This document shows, piece after piece, positions 17,740 to 25,433 of a DNA stretch of 40,665 nt. The notes under the pieces were generated by a model. The model was not told the DNA's origin. It was given only the letters and a program-made list of their open reading frames with translations, and searched no databases. How positions within the stretch are numbered: the stretch's first letter is position 1; the number at the start of each line of letters is the position of its first letter. The stretch covers positions 1-40,665 of the forward strand of contig CAJXTR010000004.1 in the NCBI GenBank assembly GCA_913060465.1, given 5' to 3'. The stretch comes from an uncultured Cryomorphaceae bacterium (GTDB taxonomy: Bacteria; Bacteroidota; Bacteroidia; Flavobacteriales; Schleiferiaceae). The translations under genes and the position numbers were made by a program.

Positions 17740-17759
17740 ATTGAGTGTTAATACTCAAT
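17740..17759. promoter_or_regulatory. 20-bp palindrome between the retinal-synthesis and opsin genes
   Basis: ATTGAGT-GTTAAT-ACTCAAT is a perfect 7-bp inverted repeat, and the centre adds a TTAA core, so only one base pair in 20 is mismatched. It lies 72 bases before the proteorhodopsin start and 115 bases before the cyclase-dioxygenase start, in the 207-base divergent region. It has no T run on either side. It could be a shared operator for both genes. The rest of 17625-17831 is A/T-rich without an ORF; promoter elements there are not clear. Confidence 0.5.
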
Positions 17760-17831
17760 TTTTAATCTGCGCTGAACAATTGCATTAGTTGTAAGTTAAG
17801 TGGTAGTTATAACCTTTAATTTTTTAACACC

Positions 17832-18566
17832 ATGTCACTATTTCTAGAGGTAATGAATGTTGATGCTGCAGATCCAGTATCATTTACATTCTTCACTGGC
17901 TACATGGCAATGTTTGCCGCGTCAGTATTCTTTTTCTTCGAGCGCAGTCGCGTATCGGATGAATGGAAAACATCGCTTCTTGTTAGTGGTTTGATTACGG
18001 GTATTGCAGCCGTACACTACTACTACATGCGCGATTACTATCAAGCAACTGGGGATAACCCAACTGCTTTACGTTACATTGATTGGACGTTGACCGTTCC
18101 GTTGATGTGTGTGGAATTCTATTTAATAACCAAGAAAGCGGGTGGTACCATGAACTTGCTATGGAAACTGATCATTGCATCAGTTGCTATGCTTGTTTTG
18201 GGTTACATCGGAGAAGCCTTCCACCAAGATGATACATCATCATGGATCTGGGGTGCTCTATCAGGTGCAGCTTACTTCTACATCGTATGGTTGGTTGTTG
18301 CTGGTGATGTTGCCAAATTGGCAAACAACGCTGGTGGACAGGTTGCGAAGGCAAACAGTATGTTGGCCAAGTTCGTAATCATTGGTTGGGCTATTTACCC
18401 AATCGGCTACATCCTAGGTACTAAAGGTGGTCTTTTCGGATACGATTTCGGAATGGACGCTGGATACATGGACCTATTGTACAACATCGCTGATGCGATT
18501 AACAAAATTGGATTTGGTCTTGTAGTGTACTCTTTGGCAATTAGCAAAGACAACGCTGCGGCTTAA
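17832..18566 (+). CDS. Proteorhodopsin, green-absorbing light-driven proton pump
   Basis: This seven-helix retinal protein of the inner membrane pumps H+ outward in light. The 244 residues fit the family. Helix C reads RYIDWTLTVPLMCVEFYLI: Asp84 (proton acceptor), Thr88 and Glu95 (proton donor) form the DTE signature of outward proton pumps rather than sodium (NDQ) or chloride pumps. Met92 occupies the spectral-tuning site (position 105 of the reference green proteorhodopsin), where Leu or Met means green and Gln means blue absorption. His62 in AVHYYYMR corresponds to the conserved His that partners the acceptor. Lys225 in NIADAINKIGFG is the retinal Schiff-base lysine, with Asp221 as second counterion. 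It is monocistronic, followed by a strong terminator. Its synonymous codon choice looks restricted (many GGT, GTT, ATC), hinting at high expression. Retinal is supplied by the divergent cyclase-dioxygenase. Confidence 0.97.
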   Translation: MSLFLEVMNVDAADPVSFTFFTGYMAMFAASVFFFFERSRVSDEWKTSLLVSGLITGIAAVHYYYMRDYYQATGDNPTALRYIDWTLTVPLMCVEFYLITKKAGGTMNLLWKLIIASVAMLVLGYIGEAFHQDDTSSWIWGALSGAAYFYIVWLVVAGDVAKLANNAGGQVAKANSMLAKFVIIGWAIYPIGYILGTKGGLFGYDFGMDAGYMDLLYNIADAINKIGFGLVVYSLAISKDNAAA

Positions 18567-18588
18567 TCATAGTTTCAGAGTGTTGGTT

Positions 18589-18623
18589 AGCCCCGCGACA
18601 ATGTCGCGGGGCTTCCTGTTTTT
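18589..18623 (+). terminator. Terminator of the proteorhodopsin gene
   Basis: A very long GC-rich inverted repeat, AGCCCCGCGACA (18589-18600) with TGTCGCGGGGCT (18602-18613), is followed by CCTGTTTTT. It lies 22 bases after the opsin stop and would form a strong rho-independent terminator. Confidence 0.92.
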
Positions 18624-18702
18624 ATACCCCTAGGCAACCCCTGCCTCACATCACTCGTCTATAGGAATGAAGGCTTATCTTTAATGCATCAATTCATTCC
18701 CA

Positions 18703-20577
18703 ATGACCACACGAATAAAACTACTCTTCCTCTTCATCCTCCCCCTCTTTGCCTTTGCTCAAAAAACTGGCGCGCATGTATATACCCTCGACCTCGTCAA
18801 TGTCGTGGATGATCGTGTCCGAGTAACTGTTGACGCTACAAAGATGAATTTCGGTGATTATGTTGCCGGAGTGGAATTCAATTTCCCGGCAACAATCCCG
18901 GGAACCTATGCAACCCTAGACTACGGGCGTTTTATCAAGGATTTCAAAGCCTTTGGCGCTGAAGGCAAATCCTTAAAAGTGAAAAAGAAGGGCAATACCT
19001 ATATAATTAAAGGTGAACCAAAAAAAATCGAATACTGGGTAGACGATTCCTTCGATGCAAAGGTGCGCAAGAACAAAATCTTTGAACCGGCCGGAACAAA
19101 CAATCAAGAGGGCCGTAACTTCTTGATTAATGCCGCTGGTTATCTAGGATTCTTCAAGGGAGCCGAAGAAATGCCAATCACACTAGAGGTCATCAAGAGC
19201 CCAACACTTTATGGCTTAAGTGCCATGGGTGGGTACTCTTACGGCAACACTCAAAATTTCTTTGCCAAGGATTACCACCAACTCTTGGATTGCCCCATCA
19301 TGTTTGCGAAGCCGGATACAACTTCGTTCAAATTGGGGGAGACGAAAGTGACCATAGGGGTATTCAGCGAAAGCGGAAGAGAATTATCCGCGGACATTTA
19401 TGATCAAGTAAAATTAAGCATGGGCGCTATTGAGTCCTTCCTGCACGGCGACCTGCCCGTGAAGAACTACGCCTTCCTATTTTACATCAAGGATTACAGT
19501 GAATTCCAAGGCCTCGTGGAAGGAACGGAAATAAAAGTTGGAACTATAATCAAAGCCATTAGAGAATTGGCCGGTCAGGGCTTTGGCGCCTTAGAGCACG
19601 GAAATAGCTCCGTGTATTATTTGCCCGATTTCGGTAATGATATGGTCCTCGACCAAATGGCCGACGTATGCATCCATGAGTTCTTTCATATCCTTACTCC
19701 GCTGGGTTTGCACAGTGAGGAAATCGGGAATTTTAACTACATCGACCCGCAGATGAGTAAACACTTGTGGCTGTATGAAGGCATCACAGAATATTTCGCG
19801 GGTATTAGCCAAGTCAAAGGCGGCGTGATCACGCGAGATGAATACATTCGTTCTGTATTGCGTCAAAAAATAGTTACCGCAGATCGTTATCCTACTGAAA
19901 AGATGCCGTTCACCGAGATGAGCGAAAACGTCTTGCACAAGCCTTACAAAAAACAATACATGCAGGTTTACCAACGCGGCGCGCTTATGGGAGCATTGCT
20001 TGATATCCGTATTATGGAACTCACTCAAGGTGAGAAAGACTTGCTAGATGTTGTCCTTGAACTGCGCGACAATTACGGTCCAGATAAAAGCTTCAAAGAC
20101 GATGCGTTTATTGAAGAGTTCGTTGCGCTAGTGCATCCAGATTTACAACAATTCTTTGACCACTACGTAAGCGGCACAAAGCCGCTCCCTATCAGTGAGT
20201 ATTTAGCCAAAGTTGGCGTGCTGTACGACCGTAGTTATGTTGGCCCCTTGGTAGTAGATCCCTTGAAAGATTACGGAATCAAGTACCGTCGTATTCGAGG
20301 AACAAACACTTTGGTCGTTAAAAAAATTGGGAAAGAAAATCCCTTAGAATTAGAAGAAGGCGACATCATAGAACTGTATAGTGATGAGCTACAAAATGAA
20401 TTTGGAGGGCCAGAGGCTGGCACCATCATCGAGCTCAAAATCACTCGTGGCACGAAAAATTTGGTTGTACCCTATGAGGTCACCTATAAAGAAGGAAGCA
20501 AAGGACACTTCATGCGGATGAGTCGCGAATCTAGCGCTTCGCAAGAGGAGTTATTGGAATTGTGGTTGACCAATTAA
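18703..20577 (+). CDS. Exported M61-family metallopeptidase with C-terminal PDZ-like domain
   Basis: This is a zinc aminopeptidase-like protein (glycyl aminopeptidase family). It has a signal peptide (RIKLLFLFILPLFAFA, cleavage near residue 19), an N-terminal beta domain (about 22-190) and a gluzincin catalytic domain with HEFFH (His325, Glu326, His329) and the third zinc ligand Glu359 in LYEGITEYFAG. The last 110 residues resemble a PDZ domain (VVKKIGKENPLELEEGDII). It contains all catalytic residues, so it should be active, probably in the periplasm or on the surface. The 624 residues fit the family. A TATCTTTA sequence at 18676-18683 resembles the Bacteroidota -7 element, 19 bases before the start. 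The gene is convergent with a small lipoprotein gene, with one base between the stop codons. Substrate unknown. Confidence 0.9.
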   Translation: MTTRIKLLFLFILPLFAFAQKTGAHVYTLDLVNVVDDRVRVTVDATKMNFGDYVAGVEFNFPATIPGTYATLDYGRFIKDFKAFGAEGKSLKVKKKGNTYIIKGEPKKIEYWVDDSFDAKVRKNKIFEPAGTNNQEGRNFLINAAGYLGFFKGAEEMPITLEVIKSPTLYGLSAMGGYSYGNTQNFFAKDYHQLLDCPIMFAKPDTTSFKLGETKVTIGVFSESGRELSADIYDQVKLSMGAIESFLHGDLPVKNYAFLFYIKDYSEFQGLVEGTEIKVGTIIKAIRELAGQGFGALEHGNSSVYYLPDFGNDMVLDQMADVCIHEFFHILTPLGLHSEEIGNFNYIDPQMSKHLWLYEGITEYFAGISQVKGGVITRDEYIRSVLRQKIVTADRYPTEKMPFTEMSENVLHKPYKKQYMQVYQRGALMGALLDIRIMELTQGEKDLLDVVLELRDNYGPDKSFKDDAFIEEFVALVHPDLQQFFDHYVSGTKPLPISEYLAKVGVLYDRSYVGPLVVDPLKDYGIKYRRIRGTNTLVVKKIGKENPLELEEGDIIELYSDELQNEFGGPEAGTIIELKITRGTKNLVVPYEVTYKEGSKGHFMRMSRESSASQEELLELWLTN

Positions 20578-20578
20578 T

Positions 20579-20995
20579 TTATCGGCGTCTCCAAATCTCT
20601 TCGAAATAGGTACTGCCCACGTAGTGCTCTAGATAAATAACATCATAGCTCACCACCACATAGTTACGTGAGAAGGAACTGTTCTGGCTGTAAAACTGAA
20701 TATCACCTTCAACAGTGTCTACCACAAAGGTGCCCTCGTTTATTAACGTGTCGCCATCATCGTACACCCATTGTCCAGCTAAATCTGTACTTGTACTATC
20801 CCCGTCCAGCACTAAAAATTCACAACAATTTATAGTTAGATCTGTGATCCCATTGATTGTTCGTGAACTGATTTCCCAACGTCCCATAATACCCAACTCA
20901 TACAATAGATCCTCTTCGTCAATGGCGGCCCTTTCACATGATGGCAAGAGCAGCACTATAAAGAGTAATACCAAAATTTTCAGCGGATTTTGCAT
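20579..20995 (-). CDS. Small lipoprotein of unknown function (lipocalin-like size)
   Basis: This is a 138-residue protein that I cannot assign to a named family. It begins with a lipoprotein signal peptide: the hydrophobic stretch KILVLLFIVLLLPSC puts the lipid-modified cysteine at residue 20. The acidic stretch IDEEDLL shortly after the Cys is compatible with the Bacteroidota surface-export signal. The rest is beta-rich, with a GRWEISSRTING motif as in lipocalin-like lipoproteins of this phylum, two adjacent cysteines (INCCEF) and a very basic end (EEIWRRR). It is convergent with the M61 peptidase gene, with a single base between the stops, and has no visible operon partner. Confidence 0.72.
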   Translation of the reverse strand: MQNPLKILVLLFIVLLLPSCERAAIDEEDLLYELGIMGRWEISSRTINGITDLTINCCEFLVLDGDSTSTDLAGQWVYDDGDTLINEGTFVVDTVEGDIQFYSQNSSFSRNYVVVSYDVIYLEHYVGSTYFEEIWRRR

Positions 20996-21045
20996 AGTAT
21001 AAATCTAGGCTACCGGAACTGTGCTACAAAGAGTGAAAGGAAAAT

Positions 21046-21084
21046 TTGGGCAAAAGAAAACCGGCGCCTCTCCAGGCGCCGGTT
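21046..21084 (-). terminator. Terminator of the propeller-HTH regulator gene
   Basis: A perfect 10-bp stem AACCGGCGCC (21059-21068) with GGCGCCGGTT (21075-21084) and a 6-base loop is followed on the minus strand by TTTTCTTTTG. It lies about 105 bases after the regulator's stop, leaving an untranslated tail (21085-21189) in which I see no further feature. Confidence 0.88.
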
Positions 21085-21189
21085 ATATAAGAAACCTACA
21101 AGTCGTGATTTCCGTCGTTAACTCAATACAAATGTGCATCAAGTCGCAGGAATGGCCATGCGTCCAAGGTGGACAAAGACCGGACACTA

Positions 21190-24000
21190 TTAAAGTTCTT
21201 GCAGATATTGGTCCAGAGATTCCTCTTTATCCAATCCAATTTTCTTCTTTAATCGGTATTTCGCCTTCTCGACAGCCGCAGGACTTACGTTAAGCACCGT
21301 AGCGATTTCCTTATTGTTCATCTTCTGACGAACGAGATAACTCAATCGTATCTCACCTTTGGTTAGTTTGGGATGACGTTCCACCAAGGTGTCCGAGAAG
21401 GCATCGTGCAAATCGCGGTAGTTGCGCTCAAAATGATCCCAATAGTTTTCACTTTGAAGCTCTCTGTTCAAATCGCGGATTAGGCTTTGTAAGAAGGTTC
21501 CCACCTCGTTGGTCTTGCCACGCTCGCTGCGCTCTTTTTGAAGTCGATCGCGGAAGGACTGAAGGAGCTCAATACGCGAGGAAGTCTTAAGTAATTGGAA
21601 ATTCAATTCATCACTTTTTTGCTTTGCCTTGGCCTCCATCTCCCCCGCTTTGGCAGCCAACAATTCACGCTCAGTCTCCAAAAGTTTAACACGTGTGGCG
21701 CGTAGTTTTCTGTCTTGATAAACTGCGACACCAACACCAATCAAAACAAACAGAAGAATAAGCGCTAAGGCCCTAAACCAGCTTCGTTGCCAGATATAGG
21801 ATTCTACTACCCAAGGCATCGCCATACTCCGCTCAATCTCCCCAACTTCATTGATTAAACGCATCTCTAGGGTATACGACCCAGGCAGTAGGTTGTTGAA
21901 TGTAAGACTTCTCAAGTTTGAGGTCAACGGCAACCAATCTGAATGTATTCCCTTTACGTAGTATTCAACTTTTTTGCCGGAACGGTCTTGGAGCGACATG
22001 ATCTCAAAAAAGAATTGGACCGAACGCGTTCCTGGAGAAAGGCGAACCGCTTCCATATCACCAGTTTTGGTTATGGTAAACGGCAAGTCCGTGTTATCAG
22101 CCTTGAGGCCAACAATCAAAAGCTCTGAGGACGCAACCTCACGCTGCGCATTGAACTGAACCACCCCGCCGGCACCGCCTATCCATAAAGCATTACCTAT
22201 AGTTGATAGTGCCTTGCGATTAAACAAGGCCAACTGTGTCTCCGTTAATGTTGCGGCATTCGAAAAGCGCCAACCTTCTTCAGTTTTAACACCTTCGAGC
22301 AGTCCATTATTTGTGGTTGCAAAAATTCTTTCGGATTCTACGGTAATTCCGTAAACGGTCAATAACGGAATGTCTAAAATCTGGGTAATCTCACCATCAT
22401 TCATCTCATACATTCCGCCACCTTCTGTGCCTATTAAAAGTAACCCTGAATCATGCACCGCTAAATCTAGAATGGGATGCTCGAGGGTAAAATGCGAGAT
22501 CTCCTCACCCCGCACTTGGTATAAACCCATAAATTCTGAGCCTACCCATAAGGCATCACCATCGCGCTCAAGATCCATGATATTGCGACCTACGGCCCAT
22601 GGTTCCTGCCAAGGCTGAATGAATTTCGTGCCGTCCCAAAGCTGCAACCCTCCGAGCGTACCTACCCAAAGGCTATCTCCATCAGCTTCCGCTAATGACC
22701 AAATATTGTTGTTTGTTAGGCCTCTACTAAAATCCGTAAATGCCATGTACCGGTTGAGGATCCTTCCTTCGGAATCCAGTTCCAAAAGACCATCATTAAA
22801 AGTTCCTACCCAGAGTGTACCACGGCTTGATGCATGCAAACTCGTAACCACCTTTGGGTAGTCGTATTGTGCATTGTCGAGCATCGCTGTAGGACGCCAA
22901 GTACCGCCTTCTAAAGAGTAACGCACTAGCCCGTCTCCATCGAAGCCCACCCAAATATCCGCTCCAAGGCGCTCCATACAGAGTGCACTTTGTATACTGG
23001 TGTAGGTGAATGATTCAGGATTTCTAAGCTTTCCTACGGCCTTATCTTCACGCGGCAGAATACTGATTCCGTCGTTAAAAGTGCCTACCCAAAAGTCACT
23101 TCCTATGGCTTTGATGGAATAAAATTGGTCCGTAGCAATACCCAATTGCGGATCACGCTTCGTCCAATGTCGCCAAGATCCGTCGCCATTCTGAACATGA
23201 ATACCATCTCCATCTGTACTTACCCAAATTTCTTGACCGTTGAAAGCTACATCGCGAGGATTGTTTACCGGAGATGGGTACGCGGTAAATTCACCTTGAT
23301 TCAGCATCCACAATCCATGCTCAGCAATACCGTAAAGAACTTGACCTCCTTGGACATCGACGCTCTTGCTGTAAGATGCAAAATCTGCACTTTGCGCATA
23401 GGAATGTACGCGTCCATCTGAATAATCAAAGTAGAGAATATGCTCTCCAGAATTCCCGAGCCAAAGGGTATCGCCTTGCTCAGCAAAATCAAAGACAAAC
23501 ATGAGTTCTTCGGGCGCATAGGCAAAGGATTGGACCTTCCACTCTTCAGCACTCTCATCTAAATAGTATAACCCTTGACCGGCTGTACCCGCCCAAAGGC
23601 GACCACGTCCGTCTTCATACAATGCCTGGACACTGAGTCCCTCATCCAAGAGTGGATAGTCATCCATAGAGAGTGGCTGCATGGTTGGGATATCAAAAGC
23701 TACGGCACCAAGTTGTTGAACGCCGATCCAAAGTGTTGAATCGCTGCGGACACAAAGGCTTTGAATGTTTCTACTTTTAGCTAGTGCATTAGGCAGGAAA
23801 TCGATACCGGTTGCATTGCCTTCGTTATAACGAAACAGACCATCTCTCGTACCGATCCAAACGAACCCATAATCGTCCTGAGCAATATCATAAACAGTGG
23901 GATGGAGCAACCCTTGTGTGGGACCAATTCTTCGCGCCGTTTGGGCCACAACTGTCAAGCTGGACACACACAGGACAAAAAGCAGTAAAACCTTTCTCAT
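21190..24000 (-). CDS. Membrane-spanning beta-propeller / Y_Y_Y / LuxR-HTH regulator
   Basis: This is a one-piece sensor-regulator of 936 residues, probably controlling the adjacent glucan locus. A signal peptide (KVLLLFVLCVSSLTVVAQ) is followed by about 600 residues of propeller repeats with the recurring motif D-G-x-x-LWVGTxxxGL, seen for example in YGFVWIGTRDGLFRY and DSLWVGTLGGLQLWDG. A Y_Y_Y-type beta-sandwich (about 650-735) and one transmembrane helix (about 742-760) come next. Inside the cell there is a coiled coil (about 765-825) and a C-terminal LuxR-type helix-turn-helix, KGEIRLSYLVRQKMNNKEIATVLNVSP (about 882-907). No histidine kinase or receiver domain is present, unlike hybrid two-component regulators of many polysaccharide loci. 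The signal would pass through the membrane directly to DNA. A terminator lies just before its start codon. Confidence 0.92.
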   Translation of the reverse strand: MRKVLLLFVLCVSSLTVVAQTARRIGPTQGLLHPTVYDIAQDDYGFVWIGTRDGLFRYNEGNATGIDFLPNALAKSRNIQSLCVRSDSTLWIGVQQLGAVAFDIPTMQPLSMDDYPLLDEGLSVQALYEDGRGRLWAGTAGQGLYYLDESAEEWKVQSFAYAPEELMFVFDFAEQGDTLWLGNSGEHILYFDYSDGRVHSYAQSADFASYSKSVDVQGGQVLYGIAEHGLWMLNQGEFTAYPSPVNNPRDVAFNGQEIWVSTDGDGIHVQNGDGSWRHWTKRDPQLGIATDQFYSIKAIGSDFWVGTFNDGISILPREDKAVGKLRNPESFTYTSIQSALCMERLGADIWVGFDGDGLVRYSLEGGTWRPTAMLDNAQYDYPKVVTSLHASSRGTLWVGTFNDGLLELDSEGRILNRYMAFTDFSRGLTNNNIWSLAEADGDSLWVGTLGGLQLWDGTKFIQPWQEPWAVGRNIMDLERDGDALWVGSEFMGLYQVRGEEISHFTLEHPILDLAVHDSGLLLIGTEGGGMYEMNDGEITQILDIPLLTVYGITVESERIFATTNNGLLEGVKTEEGWRFSNAATLTETQLALFNRKALSTIGNALWIGGAGGVVQFNAQREVASSELLIVGLKADNTDLPFTITKTGDMEAVRLSPGTRSVQFFFEIMSLQDRSGKKVEYYVKGIHSDWLPLTSNLRSLTFNNLLPGSYTLEMRLINEVGEIERSMAMPWVVESYIWQRSWFRALALILLFVLIGVGVAVYQDRKLRATRVKLLETERELLAAKAGEMEAKAKQKSDELNFQLLKTSSRIELLQSFRDRLQKERSERGKTNEVGTFLQSLIRDLNRELQSENYWDHFERNYRDLHDAFSDTLVERHPKLTKGEIRLSYLVRQKMNNKEIATVLNVSPAAVEKAKYRLKKKIGLDKEESLDQYLQEL

Positions 24001-24015
24001 AGCGGGAATTTACAA

Positions 24016-24043
24016 TAAAAAAAGGGACCCCTCGCGGGGTCCC
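24016..24043 (-). terminator. Terminator between the glucan operon and its regulator
   Basis: An 8-bp stem GGGACCCC (24024-24031) with GGGGTCCC (24036-24043) and a TCGC loop (plus-strand reading) is followed on the minus strand by seven T. The T run ends about 16 bases before the regulator's start codon at 24000. Confidence 0.9.
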
Positions 24044-24069
24044 CTATACTTACTAACCAATTGTAAGCA

Positions 24070-25416
24070 TTATTTCAAAGCAACGCGTACAGTTGATTCA
24101 GTTGAACCGTTTTGTACACGTACGATGTACATACCGCGTGGCATAGCAGCAACATCAAGACGAGCCTCAGCATCGAAGCTTTGCTCCAATACTTTCGCAC
24201 CAGTGATGTTGTACATAACTACAGTTGAGCGAGTACCAGTAGTGTTCTCGATGATCAATAGATCAGAAGCTGGGTTTGGCTTCACAGAGAATTCTGCAGC
24301 AAACTCCTCAACACCGATACCTGAACAAGGACCACACTCTTCCCAACATTGTACATCCAAAGTAGTATCCGCTTGACCGATCGTGATGAAACGGTTAGTG
24401 AATGAACCTGTAGTCAATGTACATACAGAATCTGCAGTTGTTGGATCGAAGTTTTCTTGTACTGCCCAGTTATCAGCAGTGAACTTGAATTCGTAAGAAC
24501 CTGGCAACAATGAAAGTGTTACGTCGTATACACCGTCACCGTCAGCATCGCTCATCATATTCGCATCACCACTCCATCCGTTCATAGTACCTGAAATGTA
24601 GGCAGTAGTGAATGATGGGCTGTTTGAACGGTCAGACTGGAAAGTAACGTTAACCGGAGTTGCAGGAACTGGACAAGTACCGTCAGTAGTACACTCACCG
24701 AAACATGTACGGTAGTGGAAATCTGACATCAAGCCCATAGTTGCAGAGTAACCAACCATATCACGGTCACTGTATGTACCCGCAGCACAAGGCTTACCTA
24801 CGATGTTTTCTTTAGCACCCCACGATGGATCGTTTGCGCTCAAAAATGTAAACATACTGTAGAAACCTGTATCTGCAGGAAGCGTCTTAGAGTATACTGA
24901 ATCACCGATAGGGTACATTTCGTTTACCCCTGGAGTAGCGAAACCAGTACCACCTGCTAACCATACACCTGTAGTATCAACCGCAGTATACTCCATATTT
25001 ACTTGGAATGTCATGTACACTTGACCTGGCATTGCAGCACAAGATTCCCAAGCAACACCTGGAAGAATAGTATCGCCATTCAATACCGCGAAACGGTTAG
25101 TGTAGATACCAGTAGTTTTAGTACAAGAAGTACCAGAAGTCAAGTTTTCTTGACCTGTCCAACCGTCCAATGTAAACTTGTACTCGATAGAGTCAGCAGA
25201 AATTGGAAGAGTTGCCGTCCAAACGCTGTCCCCTTCAGGGTCAGACATTGGGTTACAAGAACCACACCAGCTGTTGTAGTCCCCGTTCACGTATACACCG
25301 TTGTAAGAACCAGTGTAACCGCGCATGTCAACGATAAACGTGACATCTTTCTGTGCGAAACCTAGCATAGGCAAGCACAACATCAATAAAGCGTAGATTT
25401 TTTTCATGTTAAGCAT
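24070..25416 (-). CDS. T9SS-exported protein with three carbohydrate-binding-like repeats
   Basis: The 448-residue exported protein starts with a signal peptide (KKIYALLMLCLPMLGFAQ). Three related beta-sandwich repeats follow (about 24-125, 130-240 and 252-360). Each has parts of a pattern like VNGDYNSWxxxxxPMSDPEGDSVW...YEFKFTxDxWxxQEN with paired cysteines. This resembles the starch-binding / E-set modules that bind alpha- or beta-glucans. The C-terminus is a type A sorting domain of the type IX secretion system: VKPNPASDLLIIEN, a middle MYNITGAKVL and the ending GMYIVRVQNGSTESTVRVALK. It should therefore be secreted to the surface or medium. The gene is last in the susCD operon, 17 bases behind the GH16 gene. 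No catalytic motif is seen, so glucan binding is the best guess. ATG at 25407 (MKKIYA) is an equally good start. Confidence 0.82.
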   Translation of the reverse strand: MLNMKKIYALLMLCLPMLGFAQKDVTFIVDMRGYTGSYNGVYVNGDYNSWCGSCNPMSDPEGDSVWTATLPISADSIEYKFTLDGWTGQENLTSGTSCTKTTGIYTNRFAVLNGDTILPGVAWESCAAMPGQVYMTFQVNMEYTAVDTTGVWLAGGTGFATPGVNEMYPIGDSVYSKTLPADTGFYSMFTFLSANDPSWGAKENIVGKPCAAGTYSDRDMVGYSATMGLMSDFHYRTCFGECTTDGTCPVPATPVNVTFQSDRSNSPSFTTAYISGTMNGWSGDANMMSDADGDGVYDVTLSLLPGSYEFKFTADNWAVQENFDPTTADSVCTLTTGSFTNRFITIGQADTTLDVQCWEECGPCSGIGVEEFAAEFSVKPNPASDLLIIENTTGTRSTVVMYNITGAKVLEQSFDAEARLDVAAMPRGMYIVRVQNGSTESTVRVALK

Positions 25417-25433
25417 TTATTTATGGTTAGTAA

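Noticed and set aside
17789-17818. TTG-N18-TAACCTTTA as the proteorhodopsin promoter
   Set aside because: The spacing fits, but the -7 element does not match TAnnTTTG and the transcript would start only a few bases before the ATG. Too weak to list as a promoter.
18664-18700. Inverted repeat GGAATGA / TCATTCC before the M61 peptidase gene
   Set aside because: Seven bases with a 23-base spacer in an A/T-rich leader can arise by chance; no T run and no second copy was seen.
23897-24376. A 159-codon plus-strand frame spanning the regulator start and the repeat protein's end
   Set aside because: It crosses a strong terminator hairpin and the ends of two certain genes, and its translation shows no recognisable protein features.
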